Notes: a model not told the origin generated them from the sequence alone. Shown: positions 46,415 to 57,341, counted from the stretch's first letter. The stretch is DNA of 64,000 nt from Paramyrothecium sp. XJ0827 (GCA_020881915.1 JAJFPB010000009.1:2108001-2172000); one strand, 5' to 3'. Translations and numbers: made by a program.

Positions 46415-48826
46415 TTATGTCTCAGCATCCACCCGAAATAGAGCCAATGACATAGCTTCTCCTAATATATTACCCGTTGGCTTCCGGTGGACGCTCATTA
46501 GCCTTTCTAGCGGGACATCTTTTGCCTCTCTTGTATTCTTTTGAAAATCAGCGTTCCGCGTCGGAGACCGCGACATGGCACGAATTGCCCCAGATCGTTG
46601 AGGAGATCGGCCGGGTGAAGTTGCACGGGGCGCCTCAAAGCGTGAAGCTGAAGGCACCGACAGTCTGGCTTCACCGTCGAATCGCGATGGAGCTTTCGAT
46701 GCGATATCATTTTCTCTCTCTTCCTTGAACAGGCTCCACAACTGCTGAACCCATCTCTGCTTCTCTTCCGGCTTCATTGATCGAATCGGCAAGACCTCGG
46801 CGCCAGCCATCTCTCGAGTGGGCCAGGGGAAGCTGACGGCCATTTCCTGCAGAGTGGCAGACTCGACCTGGCGAAGGACGATGCGTAATTGGGGCTCGAC
46901 GTTTTCGACGACCTGAAAAGGCCAATCTGCCCGCCGCTGTAGCCGATCGGCTATCTGATTCATAGCACCCACAAGCCATTCGATGGCAACGTGGTCGGGG
47001 ACGCTGCTGGCCTTCTCGAGGAGCCATCCCAACGTCTCAGGCGAACCGGATTGGTTCAGGATGGGAATGCTGCGTTTGTCGTGCTCACGGTCTTGGAGCT
47101 TCATGATGAAGTCATTGTAGGCTTTCATAGCCGATAGCTCCATTCCGCAAAATTTGCCATCATTCAGGGCATGGACAAGCTCGTCTCCCAGGGCCATACC
47201 AGACTTAATACCACTATTAAGCCCGCGCCCAGGCCAAAAGTGAACCGTCATGGCTGCATCGCCCGCTACCGCAACCAGAGCGTGTGGCCGACTTGTGGAG
47301 TATGTCTCGGTAGGGGGCAGGTACTGAACGCCCTCGCGCACCGCTTGAACAACGATGGGAATGCGAACAACGTTCATGACCTCGGTCTCTTTGAAGCCGA
47401 ACAGTTTCAGGCCGTCCGAGATGGAACGCCAGAGTGGTCCTCCTCGATCTTCGGACGGGGCAAAGACTTGGCTGGCATCGAAACCCGGTGGAATCAACCC
47501 GTCCTTTCTAATGCATCCCGGCCGACCGAATGTTACTGGCTCGCCATTCACAGCAACCATCTTGTGCCATTCCTCCTCGGTCAGCTGCATGTTGAGGTAC
47601 CCTCTCCCGTCGTAGTCGCTGGCGTTGAGAAGGTACCGTGTTTGGCCCAGGGTCAGGAAAATATTCAGTGGCTGCGACCATGGCAAGCCAGCTGGGCGAT
47701 CAAACGCCAAGCCCAGAGCATAGCTTCGGCCGCGCTCATTTTCGTAGCCGTGGAAATACGACTTGCGTATCCATGAAGCCGCACCGTCTGCACCGAGCAG
47801 CACATGAAAATCCCCCACCTTTCCAAGCGTCTCCCTGGTAACGCCCTCGCAATGCAGATGGATTAGGCCGCGAAACTGCTCGTCTTGGCAACGCTTGAGC
47901 AGACGATCTTCGACTTTGCGGATCTGAATATTTGCTGATCCCGGCCAGACTCGTTCCGGTCGTCCCTGAAAGAGAGCCTGCAGTGTTTCTTGACTCATCA
48001 GTCGGGTGACTGATTCCTGCAATGTAACAACTTGATCGCGACGTTTTGCAGTTTCGGGATAGCCGACATAGGGTCCGTTCGGGCCTTGGAGCGTGACCCA
48101 GCGCCGCTCCCAGAGGTGAACTTCAACTCTGTCTTTGCCGCGCTCCGCAAGGGAGATGGCAGAGGCCAGTGCGGTCGGGCCCCCGCCAATGATGGTGACC
48201 TTCAAGCGCCCAGCTGGGTACTTGTAGGACACGTACTCGGCCGGCGGAGGCTCCATGTTCTTCTCAATGGCAGGGTCAAAAAAAAAGTCGATTACACTCC
48301 TCGTTCGGTCGCTCAAGATGACCTCGAAAATCCGCGACTTGATGAGCATGAAACGCACGCTCTGCAATAGGGGTGTTGGCTTGAAACTACCATGCCTACT
48401 TGCGAATACGCGTGCTTTTATGGCCGAAGCTAAAGCAACGATTGATTGATAGGTATGGTTCATGAGTATGGCGTGTAGTTCGCTGTTCACCACCTGATCC
48501 GGGTTCATGGTGATGTAGCGCATAAGGAAAACACGAGCACGGTTGAGATCGTCGCGGGCTGTTGGGCCTGTTTGCGACTCTACCCCGCCCCAAGCATCTT
48601 CGTAGACTTTGGGGAAGATAATCTCGTCTGCGGGAGGGATATCAACCGAGCGACTGCGGCTGCGGCTGCGACTTCGACGGCGGAAGCCCCCGGGAGCGAG
48701 AGCGGGAGCGCTGAACATGACTGATAACAGAACGAACGTGCGTGCTTTCTGATTTGAAATTTCCCTGCTTAGAGATGGGACAAATGACTGCGGCAGAACT
48801 GGTCCCTTAAATAGAGGCTTGGACAT
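46415..48826 (-). CDS. FAD-dependent monooxygenase-like protein with Arg-Ser-rich tails
   Basis: One uninterrupted frame of 803 residues. The FAD-binding motif is at about residues 211-226 (TIIGGGPTALASAISLAE), followed by a DG-type motif GADGAASWIRKS and the second FAD motif in VAVAGDAAMTVHFWPGRGLNSG. These three together fit class A flavin monooxygenases. The N-terminus has a pure Arg-Ser repeat (residues 49-60, RRRSRSRSRSRS) and the C-terminus a Ser-Pro/Arg region (ATSPGRSPQRSG, MSRSPTRN); such tails are unusual for this fold and suggest phosphorylation or nuclear speckle-type targeting. A start at Met37 (MFSAPALAPGG) is equally plausible, because the first 36 residues have no family support. 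Hydroxylation of an aromatic or other small substrate is inferred from the fold only. Confidence 0.8.
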   Translation of the reverse strand: MSKPLFKGPVLPQSFVPSLSREISNQKARTFVLLSVMFSAPALAPGGFRRRSRSRSRSRSVDIPPADEIIFPKVYEDAWGGVESQTGPTARDDLNRARVFLMRYITMNPDQVVNSELHAILMNHTYQSIVALASAIKARVFASRHGSFKPTPLLQSVRFMLIKSRIFEVILSDRTRSVIDFFFDPAIEKNMEPPPAEYVSYKYPAGRLKVTIIGGGPTALASAISLAERGKDRVEVHLWERRWVTLQGPNGPYVGYPETAKRRDQVVTLQESVTRLMSQETLQALFQGRPERVWPGSANIQIRKVEDRLLKRCQDEQFRGLIHLHCEGVTRETLGKVGDFHVLLGADGAASWIRKSYFHGYENERGRSYALGLAFDRPAGLPWSQPLNIFLTLGQTRYLLNASDYDGRGYLNMQLTEEEWHKMVAVNGEPVTFGRPGCIRKDGLIPPGFDASQVFAPSEDRGGPLWRSISDGLKLFGFKETEVMNVVRIPIVVQAVREGVQYLPPTETYSTSRPHALVAVAGDAAMTVHFWPGRGLNSGIKSGMALGDELVHALNDGKFCGMELSAMKAYNDFIMKLQDREHDKRSIPILNQSGSPETLGWLLEKASSVPDHVAIEWLVGAMNQIADRLQRRADWPFQVVENVEPQLRIVLRQVESATLQEMAVSFPWPTREMAGAEVLPIRSMKPEEKQRWVQQLWSLFKEERENDIASKAPSRFDGEARLSVPSASRFEAPRATSPGRSPQRSGAIRAMSRSPTRNADFQKNTREAKDVPLERLMSVHRKPTGNILGEAMSLALFRVDAET

Positions 48827-51161
48827 GATCGCTTTTGAGAATGCTCCCTGCTTACCGTCAGCAGCTGTTGCGCGCGTGGCCGTCTGATTCGGGTTTAGCG
48901 CACACCATTCGGAGCTCAGGGACTACGGCAGCAAATGAAAAAGCCCAGGGTCATCCATAGAATTGAATTCGAGATTATTCCGATAAGTTTCAAACCTTCT
49001 AAGCCTGAAGTATAAGTTGTGTATATTAAAGTTCTCTCTAATATATAAATAAAAGGATAATAAACTCTTTAGTACACTTGTAGACTATGAAGTTAGAGAT
49101 GCTGTCAGAGATAACGGCGGCTCAAAGCCGATAAGGAAGTAATACATCAGGGCTTGAATACCTGCACCATAGCTGTTATGTAGTGATCCCGTTACGAATA
49201 CCCGAGAAGTGCCTGTATTAACCGTATAGAGTCTTGCCCTTCTTCCTCAGGGGGGAAGTTGCCTCTATTGTTATAGCCCAGGTGGCCGGTCTAATCGAAG
49301 CCACTGACTCATTGAGTGCCTTAGGCTCCTAGCTGCGGCCTCACTGGCCTGGTGTAGCTATGCCGTAGTGCTTGAGCGCAGCCACGTTACAAATACGCAC
49401 ATACCACGGATATCTATTAGCAGCTTAAAGATTAATTTCCCTAACCACGGCGAAGTAATTAACGATTAACTCTTATATAGAGGACGTATTAGAGCTTTAC
49501 GGCGACCTCTAGTTAGTCTATCCTGTTAAGATAATAAGCTCTTCGCAAATCAAACTCGTTTTCGTCTGAGGATATATACAAAGAACAGGATAATTGCCAT
49601 ACTGCCCCATCTCTATTTATCCAAGTCATAGATCACTCTAACCGTCCCTCAATCACGACCAGGTCCTCTTGAGTAATCCAGAGGCGTTAAGCCATATTAA
49701 TTCAATGTCCTGGTATGAACTTAACCAGTGTTACATAACGCCTTGACCGAGGAAACAGCCCCTGCTTGAGCTGCCAGCGATAGAGGTATCCCCCCGTGGC
49801 GAACTTTGGTATCGGGGGTCAATGCGTCACATATTGTCACATATTCAACAATAACTGGATTATCTGAGAACGTTGTTGCAAAAAGCTGACGCAGTTGGAG
49901 CCACCTCTGCCCGGCCTATAGCAGGAATGTAGCGGGCGCGACGGTCCGGATCCACAATATCAGGATGTGCCAAGTTGTCTGATACAAAACGTTGCACAAC
50001 AGAAAAGTGATTTCCTTGACGATGCAGCTAACAGTTGTTTTATCAAAGTGTTCCTCCGTTTTGACCTCGGTGTACCCTTTTATTAATTTAAAATTATCAG
50101 CCTGTCGGTTGTGATCACCACCTAGAAGACTGAGCCAGTCAGGAGCTCAAAAGTGCATGGCGGACTCACGCAATATCACGCAATCATGAATAGCGTTGAT
50201 CACGCCGAGACTATCCCATGGTACTGATAATGAGAGAAGCTAACGTCCTCTATTGTCTTTCTATTCCATAGCTACCAGCCCAAACTTGCGTGTCGCAAGG
50301 CAAATGCGGCCATCACCAACCTCTGGAAGATGGGAAGAGAAGCTAGAAGGGGTTTGTGGATGGCTCTGAAGTTAAGCTTGATGATGATATGATCCCACAC
50401 GCGAATGGTTCAGATCCGCGCTTGGCACGTGAACATGTTCAAGGCTTTTGTCGATGTTATGTTGGCCGACTTCACAAATTGCTAGGAAAGCGCCACTACT
50501 GCCGAAGAATGCAGCCAGCAACGGCGGCACGAGACTCTCATCCTCGCGAATGGGATCTGGTGAAACTGTTGAAGTGGTAGGTTTTGGAGGTCGAGGTCAT
50601 TTGAGGTATATATATACGCTGTCAAGTTTGAGGTATCCAAGTACATTTCTTACTACAGTAAAAATTTGAGACCTGCTTGGTTGTTTGATGACCGGAGCAC
50701 ACCGGGTCGAAACTGCCTTGAACAATAAACAATCAAGGTCCGAGAACACAGCTGAAAGATGTTGTGTGGCTGGCAAGGTTCTCCTGATGCCAAGGTCTAG
50801 CTGGTGTTTGCCACTCGCAGACATAGGTCCAATCGACGCTTAATCAAAGTCAAATAGTATGGGCCGCATTTCGAGACAAAGAGAAGTATTGCAGGCCAAT
50901 GGCTAGCAAAAGGAAATCACGGAAAATTGAACAAGGCCGAACGCGAAGACAGCCACAGCACCGACCTTCGTGTGGTGATTTGGCTGCTGGTAGGGCAACC
51001 AAAGCGGGCTTGCTACTCAATGAATCAATGCTGTGTCCTTATTTGACATTCTCGAAACTGGGTCATCTTGACAAATTTCTCAATGACTATGAAATTGCAA
51101 ATGCAAGGGGCACCCCCGAGCTATTGTAGTCCAGTAGTGCCTTTCAGTCTGCCACACGGTA
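48827..51161. other. Long region without a gene; TpA-rich relic in the left part
   Basis: About 2.3 kb. Roughly 48960-49560 is strongly TpA-rich and poor in CpA/TpG, for example in 49021-49080 and 49441-49500, as expected from repeat-induced point mutation of a former repeat. No coding potential is left. The rest (49600-51160) has only short frames. Confidence 0.5.
48960..49560. repeat. Putative RIP-degraded repeat relic
   Basis: Dinucleotide counts by eye favour TpA heavily over CpA plus TpG in parts of this stretch (10 versus 1 in 49441-49500). The flanks do not show this. It could also be simple AT-rich spacer. Confidence 0.4.
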
Positions 51162-51662
51162 CTAGTCATTTATGAAAAGGTCTGGGTCGCCCCTCCTGTC
51201 ACGAGGCCAGATACAAGCAGAATTAGGTCCCCAAAAGCGCCCAGCACGACCTCCATTCTTGTCGTAAACATAATCTCCCGACCCTCGATCCTCTTGGCAC
51301 AACGGACACGTGTCTATGGTGAGTGCTATGCTGCATTCGCAATCTTGGCACTCCCACAGGGTATAAGGGGCCAGCTGAGAAACTTCTTTACGCGGAAGGT
51401 GTTCCTCTTCCTCGCGAGAAAGTTTACTACCTTGCATCTGGGCTGTTTTCAGGAGAAGTAAATAAGGCTGTTGTGATGCTTGTTTTTGTCTTGACCTCTT
51501 TGCTCGCGAGGCTCGACAAAATACTTTGGTGAATGCCGTCGCTTCCTGACGTGATGAGACGCTCGGTCTGCTTACGCTTGAATCAAGGGATCTTATGAAC
51601 CTAATTAACCTCCTTTGTTGGTTCTGATTCACGTAGCCAAGGCTGTCGAACCCACAACACAT
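51162..51662 (-). CDS. Small hypothetical protein with a C-terminal zinc-ribbon-like CxxC pair
   Basis: A single frame of 166 residues. The N-terminal half is basic and low in hydrophobic residues. Near residues 103-127 it has WECQDCECSIALTIDTCPLCQ, two CxxC knuckles about 12 residues apart, a zinc-ribbon or RanBP2-like arrangement. The tail (YDKNGGRAGRFWGPNSACIWPRD) is unassigned. It has no signal peptide. The gene sits alone, downstream of about 2.3 kb of empty sequence. The knuckles make chance less likely, but homologs were not recognised. A DNA, RNA or ubiquitin-binding role is speculative. Confidence 0.5.
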   Translation of the reverse strand: MCCGFDSLGYVNQNQQRRLIRFIRSLDSSVSRPSVSSRQEATAFTKVFCRASRAKRSRQKQASQQPYLLLLKTAQMQGSKLSREEEEHLPRKEVSQLAPYTLWECQDCECSIALTIDTCPLCQEDRGSGDYVYDKNGGRAGRFWGPNSACIWPRDRRGDPDLFIND

Positions 51663-52941
51663 GTGTCAACATGATTCACGGCAATCATAACTTGGCATAC
51701 ATTCACGCAAATCGTGCTTGGGATTTTCTAATGCAATCATTATGAAGGCGTACAATTGGCGGCTCGTTGCTAAATCACGGCTGAGAAAAATCGACGGCTT
51801 CGTCACAACGGTTCTCATCGCGTCATGTTAGCAGCCACGACCTTAGCAAACAACGCGCAAGGGTGTGGTGGGGAGCTTCGGTGCTTCGTTTGTGCTATCC
51901 AGCATGAACCCGAAGATTAAGCTGTAGCATGCATGGTTTTGTCTCTTGGAAATGCCAATGTTAAAGAAACAAAAAATTAATGGACCATTCGCTGACTGGT
52001 GTTAAACTTATCAATAATGATAAGTAGCGGTAAATGATAGATAATGTCGCTCCTGAGACGCAAATTTCGAATAATAGTCTAGTCGATCATACACTTCGAG
52101 GCATCTAGTCTCAAATCTAACAGTAGGTCGCGCGGCCAGAGGTTACAACCAGCCCTTATAGGGGAAGGCACATGCTTGGAATTAAATTATATTCACTTCT
52201 TGCGTTGAAAAGCATTTCTCCCTCCCAACAGACCCTCAGACACCCTTTTCGCGACCTAGACTGTCCCGTGGCCCACTCCATCAGATATCCAACAGTAGCA
52301 TACACTAGTTGAAACAATCAGGGTAATCTGCGCGATAGGTCGAGACAACAGCACATGGGCAGATCACACAGGACCATGTGATATTCACGTGACTTACCTA
52401 CATTAAACCCAACCATGAGCTTGTGCTTCAGTTGTCGTAGCCAAGGCAGAAGCCCAATGTTGACGAAGCGGTTATCAATCCCAGCCATGGCTTCACCAGC
52501 GTACGATCCCTAGCTGAAATGCTATTTAATCCACGAACCGAGTCAATCTATTGCAGTCGGGACTTCAATACAAGACGTCTCCACCAATAATACGGCCAAA
52601 AATAGATTGGAAAGCTTGTCATCCGATCTTGTGTGACCACGAGACCACCCTTCATGCCAGAGTTGTGGGTGTCTCAATTTAATTTGGGTCAGCGTATCCC
52701 AGAGCCTCGGGCTTCAAGTGACAGTCTATGCCATGCATGCACAGACAAACATGTCATGGGCACAATTGCTAATCCGTTTTGGGGACTGGCCACGCGAGCC
52801 TCCATATAGACCGGACGTCATGTTCCGTACCTCCAAATAATGCTGGCCATAAAAGAACGCGTACACTTTCTCGTCAAATTAGAGTGGTAATAGGAATCAG
52901 GTCTGAGTTTTAGTACATATTTCAAATCAATCAGAACAGAC
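51663..52941. other. Intergenic region with the LPMO promoter at its right end
   Basis: About 1.3 kb, no gene seen. A TATA-like cataaaag near 52848-52855 lies about 90 bases before the LPMO start codon. Confidence 0.4.
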
Positions 52942-53871
52942 ATGGTCAGGCTTAACCTCGTAGCGCTCTTGATGCCCGCCCTTGTGGCGTCCCATGGGTT
53001 TCTGAAGAACATTCAAGCCAACGGCCAGCTTTACCCAGCATGGCAAGTTTTTTCCGATGACTATGTCACTCCACTGCCTGTGCGTTACGCAAGGAGAACC
53101 AAAGAGAATGGGCCGGCCGCGCCGTTTACCGGCAAGAATATCACGTAAGGTGAGCTGCCAAAAGCGGTTCGCATATCAAGACTGACGATGGATTTCTCAG
53201 ATGCAACTTTCCGGGCGATCCAGCCGGAGCAACAATCGATGTCAAAGCGGGTGACAAGGTGTAAGTAGAGAGAGAAATGTTTTGTGAGACGGCCACTCTA
53301 ACGCAGGCTGCAGTGTCATGCTTTGGGACCAGTGGAACAGCGCGCACAGCGGCCCTGTTATGGATTACCTTGCAAAGTGCCCCAACGACAACTGCCAGAC
53401 CTTTCAGGGTACGGGCAATGTCTGGGTAAAGATTAGCCAGCTGGGCTATAACCCCTCGGCCAATCCGCCCTGGGCGTCCGACTTCCTCCGGGAACGCGGT
53501 GCGAAATGGGACGTTGTGATTCCACCCAACCTAGCTCCAGGGTCTTATCTACTTCGCCATGAGATCCTCGGCCTGCACGTCGCCGGTGTTCGAAACGGAG
53601 CCCAGTTCTATCCAAGTTGCACACATATTCGGGTCACTTCTGGGGGATCAACACAGTTACCATCAGGAATCGCCCTTCCTGGGGCATACAATCCTGATGA
53701 TAAGCAGGGAGTAGGTTGAGCAACTCGTTCTTCTGCATATGATTGGAGCTAACAAGTTTACAGATTCTTGTGGAATTATGGAGGGTCAACCAGGGCCAAG
53801 TCACCTATACAGCCCCAGGCGGCTCGGTCTGGAGTGGCGCTGCCCCCAATCCAAACAGGTCTGGACCATAG
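52942..53871 (+). CDS. AA9 lytic polysaccharide monooxygenase (formerly GH61)
   Basis: Four exons (52942-53144, 53201-53260, 53314-53710, 53764-53871) give 255 residues. The signal peptide is cleaved after Ser17 (MVRLNLVALLMPALVAS), leaving His18 as the mature N-terminus (HGFLKNIQANG), one arm of the copper histidine brace. The second histidine is in WNSAHSGPVMDYLAKC and the axial tyrosine in NGAQFYPSC. Pro/Trp pieces (ANPPWASDFL, VELWRVNQGQVTY) complete the beta-sandwich. There is no CBM1 tail. It cleaves cellulose or other beta-1,4-glucans oxidatively outside the cell, using copper and an electron donor. All residues needed for activity appear intact. Confidence 0.93.
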
Positions 53872-55027
53872 CTGCTGCTTTCACGGTGTTCATTACCTAC
53901 CTCAATTGTTCGTGTCTAGACCCTAGTAGTCTTGGCTTGCAGAGCCTACGTAGTGTTTTTGGACCAACTTTTAAGCACAGGAGCTTGCCTGACTTGTGGA
54001 TGCTGGCTTACAGGCCCATGAGCCGGGGCTCTTCAACAAGATCACATTCTCAAGCTAAAGTCTGCTGCACAAACTTATCATATTGACCAAGCAATTCAAA
54101 ATTCAGACGTGACGAGGTTACCTGAGCTTCTCAACCAGTTTTGCCACATTTATTTGCATCGCGTGTCGTGCTTGGCCTCGAGCCAATTAGCTTTGAGAAT
54201 TGACATTATCAACCGTCTGAACTGGGCTTTTGTAATTAAGAAAAAGAAAAATCATTTTTGAGGGTCCTTTGTCTGTTCGTTCCTTTCTAGAACATACAAA
54301 TAAAATCTTGAGCAGTGTGGCCTGTGAATCCGCACCATCATTCCTACCACCACCTAATTTCGAAGCCTTCTAGTTATGGTGACTCGGGGGAGCTTCGCAG
54401 TCACACTCCCTTAGCTTGAGAATGCAATGGAAGCAAAAAAAAAATAAATAAATAAATAAATAAATAAAATCTGTTGCCAAACTTAGACCTTGTAAAGGCT
54501 GAAAATGGCAAACTTCAAACATTTCTGCTAGGTTGCGATGTGCTAGCAGTCTTGGGTCGCTGGCGCTTTGGAGAAGTTGGTTCTCCAGACTAGTGGACTG
54601 CATTCGATCAGATGCAAGGTTAATCGCTGAACCCTTCTGGTCATTTCATCTGGTTTTCCGGTCACTCCTGTTGAATCGGCGCTCAGAGCCGTAAGTAGCG
54701 CCATCTTCATCTTGTGTGTGCTGAACTTGCTCATTCGCGATACCCAACTACAGTGTAGAAGCCTGTCGCACATTGTATGCCATAAACCACTATGTACCGC
54801 TTCATTCGTATTATTCTCACTTGAACAGTAATCGTAACCTGACTGTTGCACGAACCGAGGCTCTTGACGCCGAGTGCGGGGGCTTGTCACGTCACGATTG
54901 TTACATCTGCGGGGCTGCGCAGCCGACCGAGGCAGAGCGTGGAACGATGGCGTGTATTTAACCCATCGCCTTTTACACTTCTTGCAGTTCCTAAACATAC
55001 CTGCGCGGGTCTATGGTGTATTTCGCG
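53872..55027. other. Intergenic region with a TAAA microsatellite
   Basis: About 1.15 kb. It contains an A-run followed by tandem taaa units at about 54435-54469. The 151-codon minus-strand frame at 54543-54998 is probably chance. Confidence 0.4.
54435..54469. repeat. (TAAA)n microsatellite after an A-run
   Basis: A run of A is followed by about six taaa units. It is useful as a variable marker and likely to slip in replication. Confidence 0.85.
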
Positions 55028-55593
55028 ATGTCAAGGTGAGCACTCTCCTGATGCCTCTATTGAACATCTCTAAACTCTTCCAGTCCTGAAGAGAGGTTTC
55101 TGGCTCTATGCAAAGCCAAAGGCAAGGTTGAGGAAGCAACCATAGCTGCAATTTTTGACCAACTGAAACCTGTTGAGCCTGAGCTCTTGATCGGAGAATG
55201 GGAGGGCGGTAGCTTCGATACCGGCCATCCGGCACATCAGATGCTGCAGCAGTACAAGTGGGCTGGCAAAAACTTTCAGAGCATCAACGATGTGGATCCC
55301 ATAATTCTTTATGGAGAATCTGGCCAGAGATATTGGAGTGAAGACCATGGGAAAGCCAGGGTAAGAGAGCATGAGGTCAACGGTTAAAAAGGTGCGCTAA
55401 TGATTCCTGGCAGCTCAGAGAGGTCAAGTTCAGAGGCGTTGTCTCAGCCGCCATGGTCTATGACAAACTCCCCATTATTGACAGCTTTCGTTTTGTGACC
55501 AAGGATTTGGTGTGCGGCGCCATGGATAGCAAGCAGCTTGAAGGCGCTGGTACTTATTACTTCTTCTTGAAGAGAATCAGCGCCAAGCTTTAG
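55028..55593 (+). CDS. GXWXG / DUF4334 domain protein
   Basis: Three exons (55028-55035, 55084-55360, 55414-55593) give 154 residues. The first coding exon is only 8 nt, and the spliced start reads MSSPEERFLALCKAKG. The signature GEWEGGSFDTGH is the GXWXG motif, followed by DVDPIILYGESGQRYW. The second domain, in the last exon (LREVKFRGVVSAAMVYDKLPI, then DSFRFVTKDLVCGAMD), is DUF4334. These small single-fold proteins occur across bacteria and fungi; their function is unknown. No signal peptide. The model depends on the short first exon, which is supported by a donor (gtgagc) and phase. Confidence 0.78.
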
Positions 55594-55754
55594 ATGAATA
55601 TGGAGTCAGATGTATTGAGAGTTTGCATCGAATAGACCTGACACATTTGTTTGATCATCAGATTAAAGTCGGCATTGTCAATCAAGATGAGGCACTCGTA
55701 TATTCCGCGCGCGAGCAGGTCGTATCGCAGTGGCACAAGTCCTCGGACTTTTCG

Positions 55755-57341
55755 TCATTCCCCGTATCTATAGTCTTTATGTACACAATCTTTCGTCATG
55801 CACAGATAGGGCACAGAAAAACAGCAGCCACCTCGGCAACTCGTGTAGTGGTTGCGGCACGAGGGATCTTTGCATGACTCGGGGGCGCCGCAGCCGCCAA
55901 CCCAGGTGTAGGATCCACGATCTATCGCATGAAACCACTCGTGGGCGGGGTTTATCCTGTTTTTGAACCAGTCTCTGCGGTACGTTGCTTGCACGCGCGA
56001 GGAATAGTTCGTTATGAAACAAGGCGGATTGGCTCCCTTTGTATTCAAGCTTAGACTGCTTGAAAAGCACGGCAGAATGGTCACAGAACTGTTCCCTCGC
56101 ACCAAGAAATGAACTCCGCAGGGCCTCAGTGGGAAACGTTGAGGGCTCTTGTTTTCGTTGCGAAGTGGTTCCGGACTGGGCGTTAAGATATCATAGCGCA
56201 GGCATCGGCACAGACTCTCTGCAAAACATGCCATCTCTGGGATGTGTCCGGCATGGAGTTGAGGAACCATGAATCGGCCGGCATTCTTTTGATGATCCAT
56301 AAACAATTTCCGCATGTCTGAAGCTCTGAACGTGCCATCCGGGAAGCTGGATATCGCAAACGCTGCTGAATGTGCCGCCCAGCGAAGATCGACAGTGCAG
56401 GATTCGTTTTCGTAATACCATTCGAACCTGGCCTGAGGCTTGGCTGAGTCTGAGCCGCAACTGGTGCCATGCTGCGGGTGGTCGCAGACCGCACCAATGA
56501 TCCTGTAAACAGAGTTGCCATCTGCTCGTGGGGCGTCCATTGCTTCCTTGACGAAACTCTCCACGTCGGCCCAAGTGATGACGACATGCTCGCAGAGGCG
56601 AACGTACTTCTCCCTTCCGATGCAAACTCGTTTGTCCCAAGGTAACTGACGCTGTTCGGGGGAGAAGTGCGCGGATGTATGATCCCAATCACAACCTGAA
56701 CAATGGAGGTAGTCATCAAGGGACTGCCTCGCAAACTTACAGGGACTGTGAAACATGCCTGGATATTGTTGCCTGATTCCGCGAGCCTCGATACATGGCT
56801 TACACCAGTTATCTTCGCGTATCAATGAGCCGATCTCTCGACAAAGCCTGGTGCTCTCTTTATAGCCAAGGCCACGGGCCAAGCGAGATGATGCGGCCCC
56901 GGGGTGGTGAAGCTGGCATCTCTTCCTGGCAGTGCATGATCTGCAATTGTCGCTCACCCAGAACTCATGATTCCTAAACACAGAGTCGCTAACCAGGCAT
57001 CGAAGACGCTTGGACACGCGGCCCAGACAGAAGAAGCTTGCCTTGTCATTGTACAGTTCTCGAATGATGAGCATCAGTATCTCATCGGGAAGGTGGAGAA
57101 TCTGCGCCCAATAGTGGTTGTGAAGCTGTGCAGCAATATGAGGATCCACAGCTTTTCTCAGAATTTCCATGGTTACATCTGCAGGATATCTCTGTATTTT
57201 CGGTGGCTGAAGACTGGTTGATGTGTCATCGGTCATCGTTGTCTGTTTTGCCTTATTCGAGCTAGGAAATCGAACCACCGACTGAAGCCACGCCCAAAAC
57301 CTCGCCAGCATGCTGGTCATTGTTTGGAGGAGAGATCTCAT
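55755..57341 (-). CDS. F-box domain protein
   Basis: One uninterrupted frame of 528 residues from the ATG at 57341. The F-box is at about residues 83-122 (LHLPDEILMLIIRELYNDKASFFCLGRVSKRLRCL), which would bind Skp1 and recruit an unknown target to an SCF ubiquitin ligase. The rest is cysteine- and histidine-rich (NCRSCTARKRCQLHH, CKPCIEARG, CSGCDWDH, and a C-terminal C-rich tail CRNHYTSCRGGCC), typical of fungal F-box proteins that coordinate zinc. The N-terminal segment before the F-box has a mildly hydrophobic stretch (MLARFWAWLQSVV) of uncertain role; the real start may be the next Met. It ends close to, and converges on, the DUF4334 gene. Confidence 0.82.
   Translation of the reverse strand: MRSLLQTMTSMLARFWAWLQSVVRFPSSNKAKQTTMTDDTSTSLQPPKIQRYPADVTMEILRKAVDPHIAAQLHNHYWAQILHLPDEILMLIIRELYNDKASFFCLGRVSKRLRCLVSDSVFRNHEFWVSDNCRSCTARKRCQLHHPGAASSRLARGLGYKESTRLCREIGSLIREDNWCKPCIEARGIRQQYPGMFHSPCKFARQSLDDYLHCSGCDWDHTSAHFSPEQRQLPWDKRVCIGREKYVRLCEHVVITWADVESFVKEAMDAPRADGNSVYRIIGAVCDHPQHGTSCGSDSAKPQARFEWYYENESCTVDLRWAAHSAAFAISSFPDGTFRASDMRKLFMDHQKNAGRFMVPQLHAGHIPEMACFAESLCRCLRYDILTPSPEPLRNENKSPQRFPLRPCGVHFLVRGNSSVTILPCFSSSLSLNTKGANPPCFITNYSSRVQATYRRDWFKNRINPAHEWFHAIDRGSYTWVGGCGAPESCKDPSCRNHYTSCRGGCCFSVPYLCMTKDCVHKDYRYGE

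Noticed and set aside
54543..54998. 151-codon minus-strand frame downstream of the LPMO
   Set aside because: No domain; overlaps other frames; likely chance.
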